A program made the translations under genes and the position numbers. From the NCBI GenBank assembly GCA_900555035.1, contig USJX01000086.1, forward strand, positions 1 through 11,168: 11,168 bases of DNA, read 5' to 3'. The notes below the pieces were generated by a model. It was not told where the DNA came from. It searched no databases and was given only the letters and a program-made list of their open reading frames with translations. The stretch is from an uncultured Prevotella sp. (GTDB lineage: Bacteria > Bacteroidota > Bacteroidia > Bacteroidales > Bacteroidaceae). Shown here in pieces: positions 8,950-11,168 of the stretch. Each line of letters begins with the position of its first letter. Position 1 is the stretch's first letter.

Positions 8950-9019
8950 CAAAGAAAATCTGAAATATGATTCATCTTAACTACAAAATATCTATAAAAT
9001 GTTGCGATAGTAATAGATT

Positions 9020-9090
9020 GAAAGAAAATCAAACACGCCCTGCAAGGACAAAAACATTTCATTATTAATGCTTTTGCCATTGCAAGGCGT
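9020..9090 (-). terminator. Long imperfect hairpin ending the TPM-lemA unit
   Basis: On the minus strand the arm from 9090 to 9067 pairs with 9058 to 9036/9035: 24 positions with 20 Watson-Crick pairs, three G-U pairs and one mismatch, around an 8-base loop. The variable positions pair as G-U only in the minus-strand RNA, where the plus strand would have A-C clashes. A U-rich stretch, GTTTGATTTTCTTTC (9034-9020), follows. It lies 33 bases after the lemA stop and is best read as a Rho-independent terminator, though the stem is longer than usual. Confidence 0.65.
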
Positions 9091-9123
9091 ATGGGGGATA
9101 TCTGCTAAACTGAATTATATTTC

Positions 9124-9705
9124 CTAGATATCCAAGTCGGGTGCCTTCTCGGCGCCTGCGGCAGCCTCGAACTTTGGCATCACATTGAAATGGAAAAGAC
9201 CGGCGATGATGGCGTTAGGCATCTTTCTTACGGTCTGGTTGTACGACTGCACAGCCTCGTTGTACTTGCGGCGAGCCTCGCTGATGCGGTTCTCGGTGCC
9301 TTCTTCCTGAACCTGAAGGGCCTTGAAGTTCTCGCTCGCCTTCAGCTCTGGATATTTTTCTGCCACCAGCATCAACTTAGAGAAGGCATTCGCCAACTCG
9401 CCCTGGGCTGCAGCATACTGCTTCATGCTAGCCTCGGTGAGGTTGTTGGCATCCAGCTTCACCTGTCCCACAGAAGCACGGGCCTTCGTTACCTCCTCGA
9501 AAGTCTCCTTCTCGTGCTTGGCATACGCCTTCACAATCTTAGCCAACTGCGGCATCATGTCGGCACGGCGCTGATACTGAGCCTGCATGTTAGACAACTC
9601 GGTGGTAGCCTTTTCCTGCTCTCCCACCATTCCGTTATAACCACTGAACACCCACAGCACCAACACTACGATGACGCCTAAGATAATCCATCCTGTTTTC
9701 TTCAT
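9124..9705 (-). CDS. lemA: LemA family protein
   Basis: LemA proteins are small membrane-anchored helical-bundle proteins whose biochemical role is not well defined. The 193 residues (typical 180-200) have one N-terminal membrane segment (about 5-20, rich in I, L and V) with almost no cytoplasmic tail. The conserved LemA core follows: YNGMV (23-27), QYQRRADMMPQLAKIVKAYA (43-62) and HEKETFEEVTKARA (64-77), all close to the family signature, then long helices to about 160 and a short acidic/alanine-rich tail. It is 65 bases after the TPM-domain gene with no terminator or promoter between; the two families are often neighbours in bacteria, which supports joint function at the envelope. The stop is TAG. 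The start at 9705 is the only sensible ATG, directly before the membrane segment. Confidence 0.95.
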   Translation of the reverse strand: MKKTGWIILGVIVVLVLWVFSGYNGMVGEQEKATTELSNMQAQYQRRADMMPQLAKIVKAYAKHEKETFEEVTKARASVGQVKLDANNLTEASMKQYAAAQGELANAFSKLMLVAEKYPELKASENFKALQVQEEGTENRISEARRKYNEAVQSYNQTVRKMPNAIIAGLFHFNVMPKFEAAAGAEKAPDLDI

Positions 9706-9770
9706 AATTCTTAATTTATTTATTAATTATACATTATTATATTAGTGTTTATTGATTACATTTTTAACCA

Positions 9771-10607
9771 TCACCAGCTTCCGCCGGATCCGCCGCCCGA
9801 GAAGGTGCCGCCGCCAAAGGAGCCGCCCGAGAAGCCTCCTCCGCCTCCACCGCCGGAGAATCCGCCTCCACCCATGAAGAACGGCGGGAACCAATCATCG
9901 TCATCGTTCCTTCTCCTATTCTGGTTCCTACCCTTGCCCTTAGGCCTTGGCTTCACCAGTCCCACCTGCTCCAGGATGTATCTGATGAGGTAATAAATCG
10001 GAATTCCGAAGAAAAGAAGAAACAGGATGATAACCAGCGCCCAATCTTCTTCTCCATTCACCGACCCCTCATCTACCTGCTCTATTCCAGTGCGTCCGCT
10101 CTTCACCTTATTATATATAGCACGGCTCACGGACGCCACTGCCTCGCCCGGTGCATCCTCCCGCATGTATTTCACGATGCACGCCCTGGCTATGTCGTCG
10201 CAATCCACATCGGTAAGTTCGCCCTCCAATCCGCTACCTGGAGCAATGAAGTACTTGCGGTCTTCCACGGCAATGACGATGACCAGGCCTCTTCGGCTCT
10301 TCTTATATCCGATGCCATACTTGTTGCCCACATCCTGCGCCATACGGAAGGCATCCTGGTTCTCTACCCTGCCCACGATGATGAGCACATTCTGCACGCC
10401 ACACTCCACCTTCAGTTTCTGCAGGTAGAAATTGGCAGAATCCTTCTGCGCCTTTCCCACCAATCCATCCGGATCTGACACATACTGCGTGGAGTCCTGG
10501 AGGAACGGAATCGGCACATTCTGCGCGTTCCACTCCTTGCTGGCCGACAGCGACAACACGCTGAAAGCCACTCCTATGAAAAGCAAAAAATATCTCTTAA
10601 AACCCAT
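9771..10607 (-). CDS. TPM-domain (YgcG-type) membrane protein with glycine-rich tail
   Basis: TPM-domain proteins are envelope proteins of poorly known function; plant relatives (TLP18.3) act in photosystem II repair. The 278 residues have a signal peptide (MGFKRYFLLFIGVAFSVLSL, cleavage near Ala22), an extracytoplasmic TPM domain (about 42-165, opening YVSDPDGLV and including RRGLVIVIA and a GSGLEG turn), a linker, one membrane segment (about 188-211), a basic stretch (218-234) and a low-complexity tail of Gly, Ser and Phe (246-278) ending GGSW, typical of the family. The start is the ATG at 10605-10607; an in-frame TTG seven codons upstream sits inside the promoter -7 box and can be dismissed. 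It is the first gene of the unit with lemA. Domain identity is firm; function is unknown. Confidence 0.92.
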   Translation of the reverse strand: MGFKRYFLLFIGVAFSVLSLSASKEWNAQNVPIPFLQDSTQYVSDPDGLVGKAQKDSANFYLQKLKVECGVQNVLIIVGRVENQDAFRMAQDVGNKYGIGYKKSRRGLVIVIAVEDRKYFIAPGSGLEGELTDVDCDDIARACIVKYMREDAPGEAVASVSRAIYNKVKSGRTGIEQVDEGSVNGEEDWALVIILFLLFFGIPIYYLIRYILEQVGLVKPRPKGKGRNQNRRRNDDDDWFPPFFMGGGGFSGGGGGGGFSGGSFGGGTFSGGGSGGSW

Positions 10608-10625
10608 AATTTCCCTATTTTTGTG

Positions 10626-10657
10626 CAAAAATACATAATAAAAACCTAATATGCAAA
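10626..10657 (-). promoter_or_regulatory. Promoter of the TPM-lemA unit
   Basis: TTTG (10657-10654), 20 bases, then TATTTTTG (10633-10626) followed by CAC on the minus strand: a full match to the Bacteroidota consensus. Transcription would start near 10619, about 12 bases before the ATG, a very short leader. It diverges from the HU promoter. Confidence 0.75.
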
Positions 10658-10665
10658 TACTTAGA

Positions 10666-10686
10666 GCATTTTTTTCAAAAAAAAGC
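10666..10686. repeat. A-tract/T-tract imperfect palindrome between divergent promoters
   Basis: GC-A-T7-C-A8-GC forms a 21-bp near-perfect palindrome centred at 10676, located between the -33 elements of the TPM-lemA promoter (10654-10657) and the HU promoter (10696-10699). Long A-tracts bend DNA and can act as upstream promoter elements; a binding role is inference. Confidence 0.5.
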
Positions 10687-10695
10687 CTTAACTAT

Positions 10696-10726
10696 TTTGT
10701 TATATCACAAAAAACTTGTATCTTTG
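10696..10726 (+). promoter_or_regulatory. Promoter of the HU gene
   Basis: TTTG (10696-10699), 19 bases, then TATCTTTG (10719-10726) followed by CACAC: a complete match to the Bacteroidota sigma-ABfr consensus. Transcription should start near 10733, leaving an A-rich leader of about 40 bases with no Shine-Dalgarno site before the ATG at 10774. Confidence 0.8.
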
Positions 10727-10773
10727 CACACCGATTTGAGATAATTAAAGTATAAAAGTAAATAAAAGAAGAA

Positions 10774-11058
10774 ATGACCAAAGCAGATATCATTAATGAA
10801 GTAGCAATCGCTACTGGCATGCCAAAGAAAGAAGTGGGCATGGTAGTTGAGTCTTTCATGGAAGAGGTTAAGAAGAGCCTCATCCAGAACAAGGAGAATG
10901 TTTACTTGCGTGGTTTCGGTAGCTTCAACATCAAGCACCGTGCAGCCAAGACCGCTCGTAACATCTCTAAGAACACAACCCTCACCATTCCAGCTCACGA
11001 CTTGCCAAGCTTCAAGCCAGCAAAGAGCTTCATCGAGGAGATGCAGAACGCTCAGTAA
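10774..11058 (+). CDS. HU/IHF family DNA-binding protein
   Basis: HU-type proteins are small dimeric nucleoid proteins that bend and compact DNA. The 94 residues (usual 90-95) show the helical N-terminal half (1-43), the GFGSF turn (47-51), the beta-arm (about 52-75, RAAKTARNISKNTTLTIPA) and the closing PSFKPAKSF helix (78-86). The arm tip reads RNI where E. coli HU has RNP, so the DNA-intercalating proline is missing (see findings). It has a strong promoter of its own, opposite to the TPM-lemA unit, and is followed after 65 bases by a tiny basic protein with which it may be co-transcribed. HU, IHF and histone-like paralogues cannot be separated by sequence alone here, so I give no symbol. 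Confidence 0.95.
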   Translation: MTKADIINEVAIATGMPKKEVGMVVESFMEEVKKSLIQNKENVYLRGFGSFNIKHRAAKTARNISKNTTLTIPAHDLPSFKPAKSFIEEMQNAQ

Positions 11059-11104
11059 GAGCGTGAGCAAGAGCGATAGTAATATCATTTTTAATAATAA
11101 CAAT

Positions 11105-11122
11105 ATTTTAAAATTTTAAAAT
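11105..11122. repeat. 18-bp A/T palindrome before the small basic protein
   Basis: ATTTTAAAATTTTAAAAT is a perfect 18-bp palindrome ending two bases before the ATG at 11124. It may only reflect the A/T-rich, unstructured leaders that this phylum uses instead of Shine-Dalgarno sites. Confidence 0.5.
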
Positions 11123-11123
11123 C

Positions 11124-11168
11124 ATGCCAAACGGAAAGAAAAAGAAGGGCCACAAGATGGCTACTCAC
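11124..11168 (+). CDS. Small basic protein, probable AURKAIP1/COX24-domain ribosomal protein (partial)
   Basis: The last 45 bases encode MPNGKKKKGHKMATH and run off the window. From memory, Bacteroidota carry here a protein of about 30 residues that continues with a Lys/Arg-rich stretch ending in a KRLRKNRHK-like motif, resembling mycobacterial bS22 and the C-terminus of mitochondrial AURKAIP1/COX24; it is usually followed by a ribonuclease G gene. Only 15 residues are visible here, so the family is inferred from the distinctive start and the position after HU. The start is the ATG at 11124; the leader is A/T-only. Confidence 0.7.
   Translation, partial: MPNGKKKKGHKMATH

Noticed and set aside
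8872..8952. N-terminal extension of pyruvate kinase by 27 codons
   Set aside because: Homology starts at MKQTKIVASI, and the extended start would overlap the -7 box at 8942-8949, so it could not be transcribed from that promoter.
9745..9993. Proline-rich plus-strand frame (PPPEK/PPPEN repeats)
   Set aside because: It is the complement of the glycine-rich tail of the TPM-domain protein; the proline runs come from Gly codons read backwards.
10608..10628. TTG start extending the TPM-domain protein by seven codons
   Set aside because: The TTG lies within the -7 promoter box, and the ATG at 10607 gives a standard signal peptide.
11079..11095. GATA-GTAA-TATC hairpin with T-run after HU as a terminator
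   Set aside because: The stem has only four base pairs, three of them A-T, and is too weak; read-through into the small basic protein gene is more likely.

Overview
The window looks like chromosomal housekeeping DNA from a member of the Bacteroidota, most likely a Prevotella/Segatella-type gut bacterium. The evidence is the protein signatures (carA/carB, GlmS, pyruvate kinase, LemA and HU all carry residues typical of that phylum), the near absence of Shine-Dalgarno sites, A/T-rich leaders, and three near-perfect Bacteroidota promoters of the form TTTG-N19/20-TAnnTTTG. Species assignment is inference. I see no mobile element, CRISPR array, tRNA or rRNA, and no gene-free stretch longer than about 250 bases.

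Layout. Positions 1-10607 are coded entirely on the minus strand, so transcription runs right to left. From the right: a TPM-domain membrane protein (9771-10607) and lemA (9124-9705) form one unit that ends in a long hairpin (9020-9090). Next is pyk (7417-8871) with its own promoter. A Wza/OPX-type export lipoprotein (6434-7234) has a promoter buried in nested inverted repeats and is followed closely by glmS (4461-6365), which ends in a strong intrinsic terminator (4419-4455). Then comes a tight unit of a PurF-family amidotransferase (2470-4353), carA (1367-2452) and carB (1-1354, cut by the window edge). On the plus strand at the right end, an HU-type DNA-binding protein (10774-11058) is followed by the first 15 codons of a very small basic protein, probably a small-subunit ribosomal protein.

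How the genes fit together. glmS, the PurF-like gene and carA-carB all take the amide nitrogen of glutamine, for amino sugars, (probably) purines, and pyrimidines/arginine respectively. The left half is therefore a cluster of glutamine-dependent branch-point enzymes, split into two transcription units by the terminator after glmS. The export lipoprotein just upstream of glmS may link amino-sugar supply to surface polysaccharide, but no other polysaccharide gene is present.

The most notable points are: a carA/carB pair that resembles animal CAD/CPS1 more than E. coli CarAB; a divergent 627-residue PurF homologue with an altered glutamine-site motif and no Fe-S cysteines; a perfect 14-bp palindrome between the putative -33 and -7 elements of the purF-like/car promoter; and nested inverted repeats enclosing the export-gene promoter. 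I did not find a convincing wholly new system; these are regulatory and evolutionary oddities in an otherwise conserved region.
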